64,000 nt of DNA from Acidobacteriota bacterium (GTDB lineage Bacteria > Acidobacteriota > Terriglobia > Terriglobales > Acidobacteriaceae), in assembly GCA_018268855.1 (NCBI GenBank), contig JAFDVR010000017.1:248001-312000 (forward strand), given 5' to 3'. Both the position numbers and the translations under genes were made by a program. How positions within the stretch are numbered: position 1 is the stretch's first letter; each line of letters starts with the position of its first letter. Below, in pieces: positions 28,793 through 37,501 of the stretch. Below the pieces are notes generated by a model. It was given only the letters and a program-made list of their open reading frames with translations, ran no database searches and was not told where the DNA came from.

Positions 28793-31001
28793 GCACCTTG
28801 TCCGGCGTGATGGGGAAGTGGCGAATCCGCTTTCCCGTCGCGTGAAAAACAGCGTTCGCAATGGCGCCCGCTACGCCGGTAATGCCGATTTCGCCGATAC
28901 CGCGTCCGCCCTGCGGGGTGAACTTGGTGTCAGGAATATCGAGCACCGTTACATCGATCTCGGGCACATCACGATTCACCGGAACGTGATATTCAGCAAG
29001 GTTTTCATTAGAGATGCGACCATAGACCTTGTCGAGTGCGCTCTCCTCATGCAGCGCAAACCCAATACCCCACACGATGCCGCCCTGCAACTGATTTGTA
29101 CCGGTGGTCTTGTTGATTAGCCGTCCGATGTCGTACGTCGCAACCACGCGCCGCACCTTCACCATGCCTGAACTCTCATCGACTTCCACCTCGGCAAACA
29201 CGGCACCCCACGAGTGTGCGGACATGCCTTTTTTCACATCTTCATTCGGCTCCGCTTCACCTTTCACTTCAATCTCACCGTGACGCTTCGCGATCTCCGC
29301 AATCGGTTCGTGCGCAGACGACTTTGTCGAAACCAGAAATCCATCCTTGATCTCCAGATCGCCCGTCTGCGCTCCATGATGCGGAGAAGCTGCATCGTCC
29401 ACAACCAGCGTTGCCAGTTTCAACTTAAGTTGAGCGCACGCAGCTTTTACCGCGGGTCCAACGCTGGCGGTCGATTGCGAGCCTCCGGACACAGGCGCCT
29501 TCGGCAGATCGGTATCGCCCAGCTTTGCGTCTACGCGCGACACATCAACGCCCAGCTCTTCCACCACCGTTTGCGCCATCACGGTATACGTTCCGGTGCC
29601 GATGTCCTGCGTGCCTGAGCCAACCATGATCTTGCCATCCGGCATCAGCCGCAACACCGCTCCCGCAGCCGAGCGGTTTGCGGGATACGTCGCCGTCGCC
29701 ATGCCCCAGCCGATTAGCTTATTGCCATCGCGCATGGAGCCTGGCTCAGGATTGAGCTTCGACCACCCAAAGCGCTCCGCAGCCTGCTGATACGCCTCGC
29801 GCAGATGCTTCGCGGTAAACCGCTTCTGCTTGCCGGGATCGATCTCCGCATAGTTGCGCAGACGCAACTCCAGCGGATCCATCTTCAACTTGTACGCCAA
29901 TTCGTCCAGTGCGGACTCAAGCGCAGGCGTTCCGCTCGCCTCGCCAGGCGCGCGCTGAAACGTACCTACACCTATATCCATGTCCACCATCTTGTGACTG
30001 GTGGAGATGTTCTTGCATGCGTACAGCATGTCAGTCTGCTTGGCAGAGGGTTCAACAAAATCCTCCACCCGCGCGGTGGACATAATCACGTCATGTTTGA
30101 TCGCAACAAACTTGCCATCACCGTCTACGCCAAGCTTGATCTTCTGCACGGTGCGCGGACGATATCCCACCGGCCCAAACATCTGCTGACGGTCGAGCAC
30201 CAGCTTTACGGGCTTGCCGACCACCTTGGCTGCCATCGCCGCGAGTGGAACATGCGACCACGATGATCCCTTGCAACCAAACCCTCCGCCCACATACGGA
30301 CAGATCACATGCACGTTCTCCAGCGGCAGGGCAAAGGTTTTGGCCAGTGTCTGCTTATCGCCAGAGACATACTGCGTGGAGTTGTAAACTGTCAGCTTCT
30401 CGCCTACCCAGAATGCGACAGTCGCATGCGGCTCCAGTGGATTGTGCGTTTGAAAGGGCGTGCTGTACGTCTGCTCAAAAACGGTCACCGCGCGTTTCCA
30501 AGCCTCTTCTTTCTCTCCGTGGTCTTCCTTCGGTGGCGTATTCGCACGCTTCGGCATGCGCGCTTCCGCAAGATGATGCTCGAAATCTAGCTGGGGCTTT
30601 TCAGCCTGATATTTGAATGTCACTAAGGACGACGCATACTGTGCCTCCGCGAGCGTCTTCGCAATCACCAGGCCGATCGGTTCACCGTTGTAATGCACTT
30701 CAGGTGTTTGCAGGAGCGAAACAAAACGTGTGGCAGGCGGTTGAATCTTCGGCTTTGGCAGCTTGGGAGCATTGAAGCAGGTCAGAACCTTCACCACGCC
30801 GCTCGCGTGTTCCGCTGCGCTCGTATCTACAGAAAGGATGGTGCCTTTAGGAATCGTGCTCTGGATCATCCACGCATACAGCGTCTCAGGCGGGTTGAAC
30901 TCGGCTGCATACGTGGCCTTGCCCATGACCTTCTGCCGCGCGTCATATCGCGTGGGCAAACTCTGCGGATGTTGTGTCGGCGTGCTTGCATCCTGCATCA
31001 T
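28761..31001 (-). CDS. paoC: Molybdenum-cofactor subunit of a periplasmic aldehyde oxidoreductase (PaoC/YagR-like)
   Basis: Large catalytic subunit of a xanthine-oxidase-family enzyme, 746 aa, binding the molybdenum cofactor and oxidising aldehydes or heterocycles. Moco-binding and active-site blocks: YVGGGFGCKGSSW, TFQRAPGEASGTPALESALDELA, GSGTQDIGTGTYTVMAQ, GGSQSTASVGPAVKAA, and the catalytic Glu near residue 704 in GRGIGEIGITG. Its start overlaps the FAD subunit stop by 4 bp (ATGA), so the three subunits are made from one coupled operon. Specific substrate unknown. The maturation chaperone (PaoD/XdhC type) is not next to it. Confidence 0.9.
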   Translation of the reverse strand: MMQDASTPTQHPQSLPTRYDARQKVMGKATYAAEFNPPETLYAWMIQSTIPKGTILSVDTSAAEHASGVVKVLTCFNAPKLPKPKIQPPATRFVSLLQTPEVHYNGEPIGLVIAKTLAEAQYASSLVTFKYQAEKPQLDFEHHLAEARMPKRANTPPKEDHGEKEEAWKRAVTVFEQTYSTPFQTHNPLEPHATVAFWVGEKLTVYNSTQYVSGDKQTLAKTFALPLENVHVICPYVGGGFGCKGSSWSHVPLAAMAAKVVGKPVKLVLDRQQMFGPVGYRPRTVQKIKLGVDGDGKFVAIKHDVIMSTARVEDFVEPSAKQTDMLYACKNISTSHKMVDMDIGVGTFQRAPGEASGTPALESALDELAYKLKMDPLELRLRNYAEIDPGKQKRFTAKHLREAYQQAAERFGWSKLNPEPGSMRDGNKLIGWGMATATYPANRSAAGAVLRLMPDGKIMVGSGTQDIGTGTYTVMAQTVVEELGVDVSRVDAKLGDTDLPKAPVSGGSQSTASVGPAVKAACAQLKLKLATLVVDDAASPHHGAQTGDLEIKDGFLVSTKSSAHEPIAEIAKRHGEIEVKGEAEPNEDVKKGMSAHSWGAVFAEVEVDESSGMVKVRRVVATYDIGRLINKTTGTNQLQGGIVWGIGFALHEESALDKVYGRISNENLAEYHVPVNRDVPEIDVTVLDIPDTKFTPQGGRGIGEIGITGVAGAIANAVFHATGKRIRHFPITPDKVLMTPKESAEA

Positions 31002-31993
31002 GCCGTCCTCCCCACCAGCGCCAGCGAGAACGCCCGCACCACGCTGTTCTTTGCCATCTCAATCTTGAAGCTGTTGTGCTCGTACCCTTTGGCGCCATGC
31101 AGCAATATTTCCGCCGCAGCCGAGAAGGTCTGCGCGTTGGCTTGCTTGCCCACCATCGCGTCCTCGGCTTCCTTCTTGCGCCACGGCTTGTGTGCTACGC
31201 CGCCCATCGCCAGCGCCGCACGCTTGATGGTGTCGCCCTCCATCATCAGCCCCGCAGCAACCGACACCAGCGCAAACGCATAACTCTGCCGGTCGCGCAC
31301 CTTCAGGTAATAACTGTGTGTTGCGAACTCAGAGGCAGAAGAGGGAAGCGCAACATGCGTAATCAACTCCTCATGCTTCAACGTGGTGTCTATCTGCGGA
31401 GTCTTCCCCGGCAGACGATGGAACTCCGCAATCGGAATCGTGCGCTTGCCCTTCGGCCCTTCCACATGCACCTCAGCCTGCAACGCAGCGAGCGCCACGT
31501 TCATGTCCGATGGATTCGTCGCGATGCACTCCTCACTCTGACCAAGAATCGCGTGAATTCGATTGAACCCCGTCAGCGCGGCGCATCCTGAACCCGGCTT
31601 GCGTTTATTGCAGGCAGGGAAGGCCGTGTCCATAAAGTAGTAGCAGCGCGTGCGCTGCATCAGGTTGCCACCGGTCGTCGCCAGATTGCGCAACTGCGGC
31701 GATGCACCTGACAAAAGCGCCATGCTCAGCAGCGGGTAGTTCTTGCGAACATCAGCATGGTTGGCCAGATCGGAGTTGCGCACCAGCGCGCCAATCATCG
31801 CGCCGCCGTTGCTCACCTCGGCCAGCCCCTGCACACGCGTGATGTCGATCAACGTTGAAGGATGTTCCACGTTGTCCTTCATCAGATCGATCAGATTGGT
31901 CCCGCCACCAAGAAACTTCGCATCCTTATTCGCAGCGATGGCATGCACAGCAGCTTTGTCATCCATGACGCGTTCATAAGCAAAAGGATTCAT
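30998..31993 (-). CDS. paoB: FAD-binding subunit of aldehyde oxidoreductase, with Fe-S cluster loop (PaoB/YagS-like)
   Basis: 331-aa CO-dehydrogenase-flavoprotein-type subunit that passes electrons from the Fe-S subunit through FAD. FAD motifs FLGGGTNLIDLM and ATTGGNLMQRTRC are present. Cys117, Cys128, Cys137 and Cys156 lie in the insert that carries a [4Fe-4S] cluster in E. coli PaoB; this insert marks the Pao type. Overlaps both flanking genes by 4 bp. Confidence 0.9.
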   Translation of the reverse strand: MNPFAYERVMDDKAAVHAIAANKDAKFLGGGTNLIDLMKDNVEHPSTLIDITRVQGLAEVSNGGAMIGALVRNSDLANHADVRKNYPLLSMALLSGASPQLRNLATTGGNLMQRTRCYYFMDTAFPACNKRKPGSGCAALTGFNRIHAILGQSEECIATNPSDMNVALAALQAEVHVEGPKGKRTIPIAEFHRLPGKTPQIDTTLKHEELITHVALPSSASEFATHSYYLKVRDRQSYAFALVSVAAGLMMEGDTIKRAALAMGGVAHKPWRKKEAEDAMVGKQANAQTFSAAAEILLHGAKGYEHNSFKIEMAKNSVVRAFSLALVGRTA

Positions 31994-32709
31994 GCGCCCG
32001 CTCCCTTCGTCACCGCACGCACCGCAGCCACAATGTTGGGATAAGCGCCGCAGCGGCAGAGGTTCCCGCTCATGCGCTCGCGAATCTCTTCATCCGTCAA
32101 CGGCGGAACGCCCTCGCGATGGCCGCTCTCGAACGACACCACACTGGCATCGCCGCGTTTCAGTTCATCCATCAGCGCGACGGTGGAACATATCTGCCCC
32201 GGCGTACAGTATCCGCACTGGAACGCATCGTGCTCCAGGAACGACTCCTGCGCCGGATGCAGATCATCGCCATTCGACAGGCCCTCAATCGTCGTAATCT
32301 CCGATCCCATTGCTGACGCAGCCAGCAGAAGGCAGCTATTCACCCGCCGCCCATCCACCAGCACCGTGCACGCGCCGCATTGCCCGTGATCGCAACCCTT
32401 CTTGCTTCCGGTGAGATGGAGATGCTCGCGCAAGGTGTCGAGCAGGGTAGTGCGCGTGTCCAGCGTCAGCCTGTGCGTCTCACCATTGATGCGCAACTCC
32501 ATCGGCATCGTGTGCGCCTCCGCAACCTTCGGATGTGCAGATGACTCTGCATGCGCCATACCTGCCGCGGCGGACGTTCCCACCGCAGCCGCGGAAACCA
32601 GGAAGCTGCGCCGGGAAATCTCCCATGACGCATACAGGTCCTGCTCCGCTAAATCGTCGGCTGTGTCCGCAGTACACGGTGCCCCGGTTGCATGCTCGTA
32701 GGTACTCAT
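31990..32709 (-). CDS. paoA: [2Fe-2S] subunit of aldehyde oxidoreductase, Tat-exported (PaoA/YagT-like)
   Basis: 239-aa small subunit with two [2Fe-2S] clusters: the plant-ferredoxin-like block CDHGQCGACTVLVDG plus a later Cys, and the helical block CGYCTPGQIC with CRCG. It bears a twin-arginine signal (SRRSFLVSAAAVGTSAAAG), placed after an N-terminal extension of about 30 residues. In Pao enzymes this subunit carries the folded, cofactor-loaded heterotrimer to the periplasm, since the other two subunits lack signals, as here. First gene of the operon; start ATG 32709 follows GAGGGCATCCT. Confidence 0.92.
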   Translation of the reverse strand: MSTYEHATGAPCTADTADDLAEQDLYASWEISRRSFLVSAAAVGTSAAAGMAHAESSAHPKVAEAHTMPMELRINGETHRLTLDTRTTLLDTLREHLHLTGSKKGCDHGQCGACTVLVDGRRVNSCLLLAASAMGSEITTIEGLSNGDDLHPAQESFLEHDAFQCGYCTPGQICSTVALMDELKRGDASVVSFESGHREGVPPLTDEEIRERMSGNLCRCGAYPNIVAAVRAVTKGAGA

Positions 32710-32898
32710 AGGATGCCCTCACATTCGCTGAAAGGAAAGGAGCTAATCAAGCTTCAGATGGCCCGGTTATGGCTTTGGGATGCACCGTGGCGTGACTTGA
32801 AATATAGCCCAAAATAGGCGAAAATAAAGTGTTTGCGGCTTTCAGCCGCCATCCGCACGAGCAAGTCCAACGACAAGAAAGTAGCAGGGTCAAAAGAC

Positions 32899-33126
32899 AT
32901 GGCAAAGCGCCGCGGTAATCCGAACTGGGGCAAGCCCGAGCCGATCGGGCCGGTCGTCCCCACCATCACCTCGTTCGAACAGGTTGTCAAGGAGTACAAA
33001 CTCACGCCTGACCAGTACGTTCGCTCCTCGCGTCTCCGCGAGTGGGCCCGCCGTAATAAGAACTCCAAGTACATCCCCGAGGCGCTGCTCGAGGCCTGGG
33101 GTTTCGAGATCGAGTCTTCTTTGTAA
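32899..33126 (+). CDS. Small basic conserved protein (75 aa), unknown function
   Basis: Starts at ATG 32899 and opens MAKRRGNPNWGKPEPIGPV; the middle is TSFEQVVKEYKLTPDQY and the end EALLEAWGFEIESSL. It is basic, soluble-looking and has no signal peptide. The N-terminal Arg/Gly/Asn/Trp stretch looks like a nucleic-acid or ribosome contact, but that is a guess. A clear terminator follows at 33148-33177, so it forms its own transcription unit between paoA (divergent) and ribBA. I have an impression of the same opening motif in other acidobacteria, without an assigned role. Confidence 0.7.
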   Translation: MAKRRGNPNWGKPEPIGPVVPTITSFEQVVKEYKLTPDQYVRSSRLREWARRNKNSKYIPEALLEAWGFEIESSL

Positions 33127-33147
33127 GTACGAGCCGCACACCTTTCG

Positions 33148-33177
33148 AAACGCCGTCCGGCATATCGGGCGGCGTTT
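33148..33177 (+). terminator. Terminator hairpin after the 75-aa protein gene
   Basis: Stem of about 12 bp, AAACGCCGTCCG against CGGGCGGCGTTT with one wobble pair, loop GCATAT, located 22 bases past the stop codon. The A/T ends of the stem give a short T-run on the plus strand. It lies 29 bases upstream of the ribBA start, so ribBA must have its own promoter or depend on read-through. Confidence 0.75.
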
Positions 33178-33205
33178 CTGCTAGTTGGCGGAGTATCCTA
33201 AACCC

Positions 33206-34357
33206 ATGGCCAACGCACCGTTCACCGACGTCCCCACAGCCCTGCGCGAGTTCGCCGCAGGACGCATGATCGTCGTCGTGGACGATGAGGACCGCGAGAA
33301 CGAAGGCGACCTCACCCTCGCCGCTGAGTTCGTCACCCCGGAAGCCATCAACTTTATGGCCACGCACGGACGCGGCCTCATCTGCCTCACATTGACCGAA
33401 GAGCGCGCCGACTATCTCCGTCTGTCGCCAATGGCCAACGAGAACACCTCGCGCTTCGGCACGGCCTTTACCGAAAGCATTGAAGCGCGCGAAGGTGTCA
33501 CCACCGGCATCAGCGCGCACGATCGCGCTCACACCATCAAGGTGGCCATCTCGCCCGACTCCAGCGCCGCCGACCTTGCCCGCCCTGGCCACGTCTTCCC
33601 GCTGCGCGCAAAGAAGGGCGGCGTTCTCGTACGCGCCGGACAGACGGAAGCCTCCGTCGACCTCGCCCGCATGGCCGGACTCATCCCCGCCGGTATTATC
33701 TGCGAAATCATGAATCCGGACGGCACCATGGCGCGCGTGCCCGACCTCATCGAATTCTGCAAGCAGCACAATATGCTGCTGCTCACCGTGGCGGAGTTGA
33801 TCCGCTATCGTCTGCTGCATGAACGGACGGTGAAACGCGCCGCCTCCAGCAAGCTGCCCACCAGCTTCGGAGACTTCAACCTCATCGCCTACGAGAACGA
33901 AACGGACGGCAGCATCTCGCACCTCGCGCTCACCAAGGGCGATCTCACGCAGCACACCGACGAGCCCACGCTCGTCCGCGTTCACACACACTGCCTCGCC
34001 GGAGAAGTCTTCGGCTCCACTCTCTGCGATTGCCGTGCCACGGTAGAAGACTCGCTCCGCGCTATCGCGGATGCAGGCCGCGGCGCGCTCCTCTACCTGC
34101 ACAACGCCGGCCCTGGTTTCTCCGTCGAACGCACGCTCGAGGGTTCACGCATCGCTCTGCACCAAACCGGACAAGTCTGCGAACAGCACCGCACCCTGCG
34201 CCACAGCGGCGTAGGCGCACAGATCCTCGCCGACTTGGGCCTGCGGCGCATCCGCCTGCTCACCAATCGGCCCGCGCACGTTCCGGCGCTGCAAGGCTTT
34301 GGTATCGAAATCGTAGAGCAGATCCCAATCCCATCTGCCACGTCCAAGCGCAACTAG
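33206..34357 (+). CDS. ribB: 3,4-dihydroxy-2-butanone 4-phosphate synthase fused to a degenerate GTP cyclohydrolase II domain (RibBA/RibBX-like)
   Basis: Riboflavin pathway protein, 383 aa. The N-terminal DHBP synthase (about 1-205) is intact: [48 protein letters not shown], and [11 protein letters not shown]. The C-terminal RibA-like domain keeps the zinc ligands Cys263, Cys274 and Cys276 ([16 protein letters not shown]) and the end [22 protein letters not shown]. It lacks the canonical QEGRGIGL and GTP-handling block, replaced by [17 protein letters not shown], and the usual Asp-x-Arg before GVGAQIL reads TLRHS. So GTP cyclohydrolase activity is doubtful. I start at ATG 33206; a TTG at 33185 is in frame. 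Confidence 0.9.
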   Translation: MANAPFTDVPTALREFAAGRMIVVVDDEDRENEGDLTLAAEFVTPEAINFMATHGRGLICLTLTEERADYLRLSPMANENTSRFGTAFTESIEAREGVTTGISAHDRAHTIKVAISPDSSAADLARPGHVFPLRAKKGGVLVRAGQTEASVDLARMAGLIPAGIICEIMNPDGTMARVPDLIEFCKQHNMLLLTVAELIRYRLLHERTVKRAASSKLPTSFGDFNLIAYENETDGSISHLALTKGDLTQHTDEPTLVRVHTHCLAGEVFGSTLCDCRATVEDSLRAIADAGRGALLYLHNAGPGFSVERTLEGSRIALHQTGQVCEQHRTLRHSGVGAQILADLGLRRIRLLTNRPAHVPALQGFGIEIVEQIPIPSATSKRN

Positions 34358-35007
34358 TCTTGCCGATTAGCAACCCCTAACAGTTGCCCATATCCTGCAG
34401 CCTTCATGTCCTGCTCAAAGGTAGGGAAATGCTTTGCGTAAACGATTCCGCGCATGCCAGCCTTCTCGGCTGCCTCAACGTTTTCCGGACGATCATCAAT
34501 AAACAAAATCTCACCCGCCGGGACCCCCAGCCCCTTAGCCGCCTCCACATAGATCTCCGGCTCGGGCTTGCGCATTTTCAGCGCGTGCGACCACACACAA
34601 TGTGTAAAGCCGCCAATCCAAATAAACTTCGCGCAGATGCCTTCAGCCATCGCATCACCAATGTTCGACAACACACCTGTCCGGAGCCCGGTCTTCTGTA
34701 GCCGATGCACCCACTCCACCATCGGCTCATTCATATCCGTCCACAGCTCGACATCGTGCTCTTTCAGAGACTTAATCGACGTTTCATCAACGGAAATACT
34801 CAAGTCACGCGCAATCTGCTGCCAGTACTCCGTGCCGCTCAACGTGCCTTTGTCATAGTCGTCGCGATACTTCCAGTACGCATCGTGAAATGCCGTATCA
34901 TTCGCTCCTAACAACTCCAGCATTGCACTCCACGAAGATGGCCTCGGCGGTTCGCTCAACACCAATCCAAAATCAAAAAGAACAGCGCTTATTCCGTTCA
35001 TCTGCAT
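34354..35007 (-). CDS. HAD-superfamily hydrolase (phosphatase-like)
   Basis: About 217 aa. Motif I is VLFDFGLVL with the nucleophilic Asp; motif II falls in GVLSNIGDAM; the Lys of motif III in HALKMRKPEPEIY; motif IV is ILFIDDRPENVEAAEKAGM. This is the pattern of subfamily IA hydrolases (epoxide hydrolase N-terminal/YihX type), which act on small phosphorylated metabolites. Start at ATG 35007, with ATG 35001 close behind; longer readings would overlap the divergent aminotransferase. Its stop overlaps that of ribBA by 4 bp, convergently. Confidence 0.85.
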   Translation of the reverse strand: MQMNGISAVLFDFGLVLSEPPRPSSWSAMLELLGANDTAFHDAYWKYRDDYDKGTLSGTEYWQQIARDLSISVDETSIKSLKEHDVELWTDMNEPMVEWVHRLQKTGLRTGVLSNIGDAMAEGICAKFIWIGGFTHCVWSHALKMRKPEPEIYVEAAKGLGVPAGEILFIDDRPENVEAAEKAGMRGIVYAKHFPTFEQDMKAAGYGQLLGVANRQD

Positions 35008-35039
35008 ATGCAAGAGTGTACCCGCTAAACACGTTGATA

Positions 35040-36221
35040 ATGGACAGCGTGAACTTCTCCCAGCGCACATTCTTCGAACCGGCCACATCCGACCTCGCGC
35101 AAGCTATCGGACGCCGCATGGCACGCAATCAGCTTCTCTACGACCTCACCACATCCAATCCCGGATCCTGTGGTCTCACTCCCAACACCGAAAAGACTCT
35201 CAGCCCTCTCCAAACTCCAGCCGCGATGTACTACAACCCTAACCCGCGCGGCATCCTCTCCGCTCGCGAAGCTGTTGCCGCGCTCTACAACAACGCCGTC
35301 TCTCCCGAACGAATCTTCCTCGCCGCCAGCACCTCCGAGGCGTACAGCATGCTCTTTCGCCTCCTTTGCGATCCCAGAGACCAAGTGCTCATCCCACAGC
35401 CCGGCTATCCACTCTTCGACATGCTCGCCGCGCTCGATAATGTCACTCTCCAGCACTACCCGCTTTTCTACGATCACGGATGGCACATCGACCTCGCCTC
35501 CCTCGTAGCTGCCATCACCCTACGCACCCGAGCTATCCTCCTCGTTCACCCCAACAACCCAACAGGCCATTACACTACCCAGCAGGAACGCGCAGCTCTC
35601 AGCCGCATCGCGATAACCCACAATCTAGCGCTCATCGTTGATGAAGTCTTTCTCGAATACCCGATCGAATCCGAAGCAGGGAACTCCTTCACCCAACCGG
35701 GCGAAGATCAGCCCCTAATCTTCACCCTCTCCGGCCTCTCCAAAATCTGTGCTCTCCCGCAGATGAAGCTCGCCTGGACAACCATCACTGGCCCAGCAGA
35801 AGCGGTAGCCGAAGCTACCCACCGCCTCGACCTCATCGCGGACACCTTCCTCTCCGTTGCCACGCCGCAGCAACTCGCCCTGCCCACATGGCTCGCCGAC
35901 CGCCGAGAAGTCCAATCCAGCATCATCGCCCGCGTAAAAGCCAACCTCGCCGAGCTCGACCGCCAGATCGCCAACACAGCCATCAGCCGTCTCCCTGTGC
36001 AGGCCGGATGGGCCGCCGTCCTCCGGGTCCCAGCCACGCTCGACGACACAGACCTCGCCCTCCAGCTCGTCCGCGAAGCAGGCGTAGCCGTCCACCCGGG
36101 CAGCTTCTACGGCTTCCCACCCAAAGGATGGCTTGTCATTTCGTTGTTAATCGATCCGCAACACTTTGCCGCAGGCATTAACTTACTCGGCAGCGGAATC
36201 CAGCAGGTTAACCCCACTTGA
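35040..36221 (+). CDS. Pyridoxal-phosphate-dependent aminotransferase, class I/II fold
   Basis: 393 aa, fold type I. The PLP Lys sits in LSGLSKICALPQMKLAW; VHPNNPTGHY is the conserved Asn-Pro block, IVDEVFLEYP holds the PLP-pyridine Asp, and a C-terminal Arg region would bind the carboxylate. It looks like the aspartate/alanine aminotransferase or methionine-salvage-type group; amino-acid specificity is unclear. The ATG at 35040 is the first start outside the divergent HAD gene; only 32 bp separate the two start codons, so the promoters overlap. Codon use is strikingly C-rich at third positions compared with neighbours. Confidence 0.88.
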   Translation: MDSVNFSQRTFFEPATSDLAQAIGRRMARNQLLYDLTTSNPGSCGLTPNTEKTLSPLQTPAAMYYNPNPRGILSAREAVAALYNNAVSPERIFLAASTSEAYSMLFRLLCDPRDQVLIPQPGYPLFDMLAALDNVTLQHYPLFYDHGWHIDLASLVAAITLRTRAILLVHPNNPTGHYTTQQERAALSRIAITHNLALIVDEVFLEYPIESEAGNSFTQPGEDQPLIFTLSGLSKICALPQMKLAWTTITGPAEAVAEATHRLDLIADTFLSVATPQQLALPTWLADRREVQSSIIARVKANLAELDRQIANTAISRLPVQAGWAAVLRVPATLDDTDLALQLVREAGVAVHPGSFYGFPPKGWLVISLLIDPQHFAAGINLLGSGIQQVNPT

Positions 36222-36248
36222 ATTTTTACTCACATAAAACGTCGTAAG

Positions 36249-36881
36249 TTATAGAGCTACAAGGAACGGATTGCTCTCCAACTCCGCTCCAATGGTTGTG
36301 GAAACACCGTGACCCGGCACCACTTTCGTCTCTTCCGGCAGTTTCGCGATCCGCTCCCGCAGCGACGCCATGATCTTCTTCGGATCGCCGCCGGGCAGGT
36401 CGGTTCGTCCGATCGAATTCTGAAAAAGCGTATCCCCGGCAATCAGCAGATTTTCATCGGCAAAGTGCAGGCAGATCGACCCCTCCGTATGCCCCGGCGT
36501 ATGCAATACCGTTCCCACATGGCCGCCGACAGCTAGTTCCATGCCTTCCTCGGCACTCGCATCCGGCGCAGCTACCTCAGGCGTCCCAACCCCCAACCAC
36601 GCTGCCTGATCGTCCATCATCTCCACCAGCGGCAGATCTAGCTGGTTGTAAAAGACCGGAGCGCCAGTCATCTGGCTAAGCCGCCGCGCCCCGGCGATAT
36701 GGTCAATATGCGCATGCGTCACCACAATCTGCGTGCAGCGCAGACCCAGCTTTGCCAAACGCGCACGAATCTCTGCCAGGTTGCCGCCGGGATCGATCAC
36801 CATCGTCTCGCCACTTGCCGCATCGCCCACAATCGAGCAGTTGCACTGCAGCGGCCCAACAGGGAAGACCTCATGCACCAT
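36249..36881 (-). CDS. MBL-fold metallo-hydrolase (glyoxalase II-like)
   Basis: 210-aa metallo-beta-lactamase-fold enzyme. The zinc/iron motif is THAHIDHIAG, with further ligands in LHTPGHTEGSICLH, IAGDTLF and the C-terminal VVPGHG. This layout matches stand-alone thioester hydrolases such as YcbL, which can act on S-lactoylglutathione or other thioesters. GGAG 8 nt upstream of ATG 36881 fixes the start. It lies 66 bp downstream of secG on the same strand. Confidence 0.88.
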   Translation of the reverse strand: MVHEVFPVGPLQCNCSIVGDAASGETMVIDPGGNLAEIRARLAKLGLRCTQIVVTHAHIDHIAGARRLSQMTGAPVFYNQLDLPLVEMMDDQAAWLGVGTPEVAAPDASAEEGMELAVGGHVGTVLHTPGHTEGSICLHFADENLLIAGDTLFQNSIGRTDLPGGDPKKIMASLRERIAKLPEETKVVPGHGVSTTIGAELESNPFLVAL

Positions 36882-36947
36882 CACGCACTCTCCCAAAAGC
36901 AAAATGCGCAGACCGTGAGGCCTGCGCACCGAATGTAAATGCGAACT

Positions 36948-37247
36948 CTACTTCTTCGCCGGAACCGACTGCGTCGTCTTTTCGCCGGCCAGAACGCTGT
37001 GGTCGGTGGTCTTCGCCATCAGGATGGTCAGCCCAATCGAGGTCAGCATAAAGATCACCGCGCCCACCGTCGTCAATCGTGTTAGCAGGTTGGCGGCTCC
37101 GCGCGGACCAAAAGCTGTCTGTGAACCCGATCCGCCGAATGCCGCTGCCAGATCGGCGCTCTTGCCCTGCTGCACCAGCACCACCACGATCAGGAACAAC
37201 GAGACGATCACATGTATGACAACCAGCGTGTAGAGGAGAAAAGTCAT
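36948..37247 (-). CDS. secG: Preprotein translocase subunit SecG
   Basis: 99-aa small subunit of the SecYEG channel, which assists protein export. Two transmembrane helices (about 2-23 and 54-76) flank the conserved cytoplasmic loop LVQQGKSADLAAAFGGSGSQTAFG, followed by a short Lys-rich tail. Start at ATG 37247 (MTFLLYTLVV). The tRNA-Leu gene lies just upstream, a common arrangement for secG in bacteria. Confidence 0.95.
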   Translation of the reverse strand: MTFLLYTLVVIHVIVSLFLIVVVLVQQGKSADLAAAFGGSGSQTAFGPRGAANLLTRLTTVGAVIFMLTSIGLTILMAKTTDHSVLAGEKTTQSVPAKK

Positions 37248-37312
37248 TGTCGCTTTCACCCGGCGCACACTCGCAATCTGCGGCGCCGGCACTTCAAAAA
37301 TTTTAGAAAGAT

Positions 37313-37397
37313 TGGTGCGGAGGAGGGGACTTGAACCCCTATGCCTTGCGGCGCTACCACCTCAAGGTAGTGCGTCTGCCAATTTCGCCACCTCCGC
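37313..37397 (-). tRNA. tRNA-Leu (anticodon GAG)
   Basis: 85 nt with encoded CCA (37313-37315). Acceptor stem GCGGAGG/CCTCCGC, anticodon stem CTACC/GGTAG with loop TTGAGGT giving GAG, a long variable arm as in class II tRNAs, and T-arm GGGGTTCAAGTCCCC. It lies upstream of secG on the same strand. Confidence 0.95.
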
Positions 37398-37501
37398 TTG
37401 CCTGCACTGCGCACACTAAGGTGGCCCTGCCGGGTGGACGTTTCAATCCTTCAATCCGTGGTTCAGTATAGCATCGATTTTCAGAGACCCCGCCGCGCGG
37501 T

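Noticed and set aside
33127..33205. Possible FMN riboswitch before ribBA
   Set aside because: Only about 80 bases are available, and most is the terminator of the preceding gene; no conserved riboswitch elements seen.
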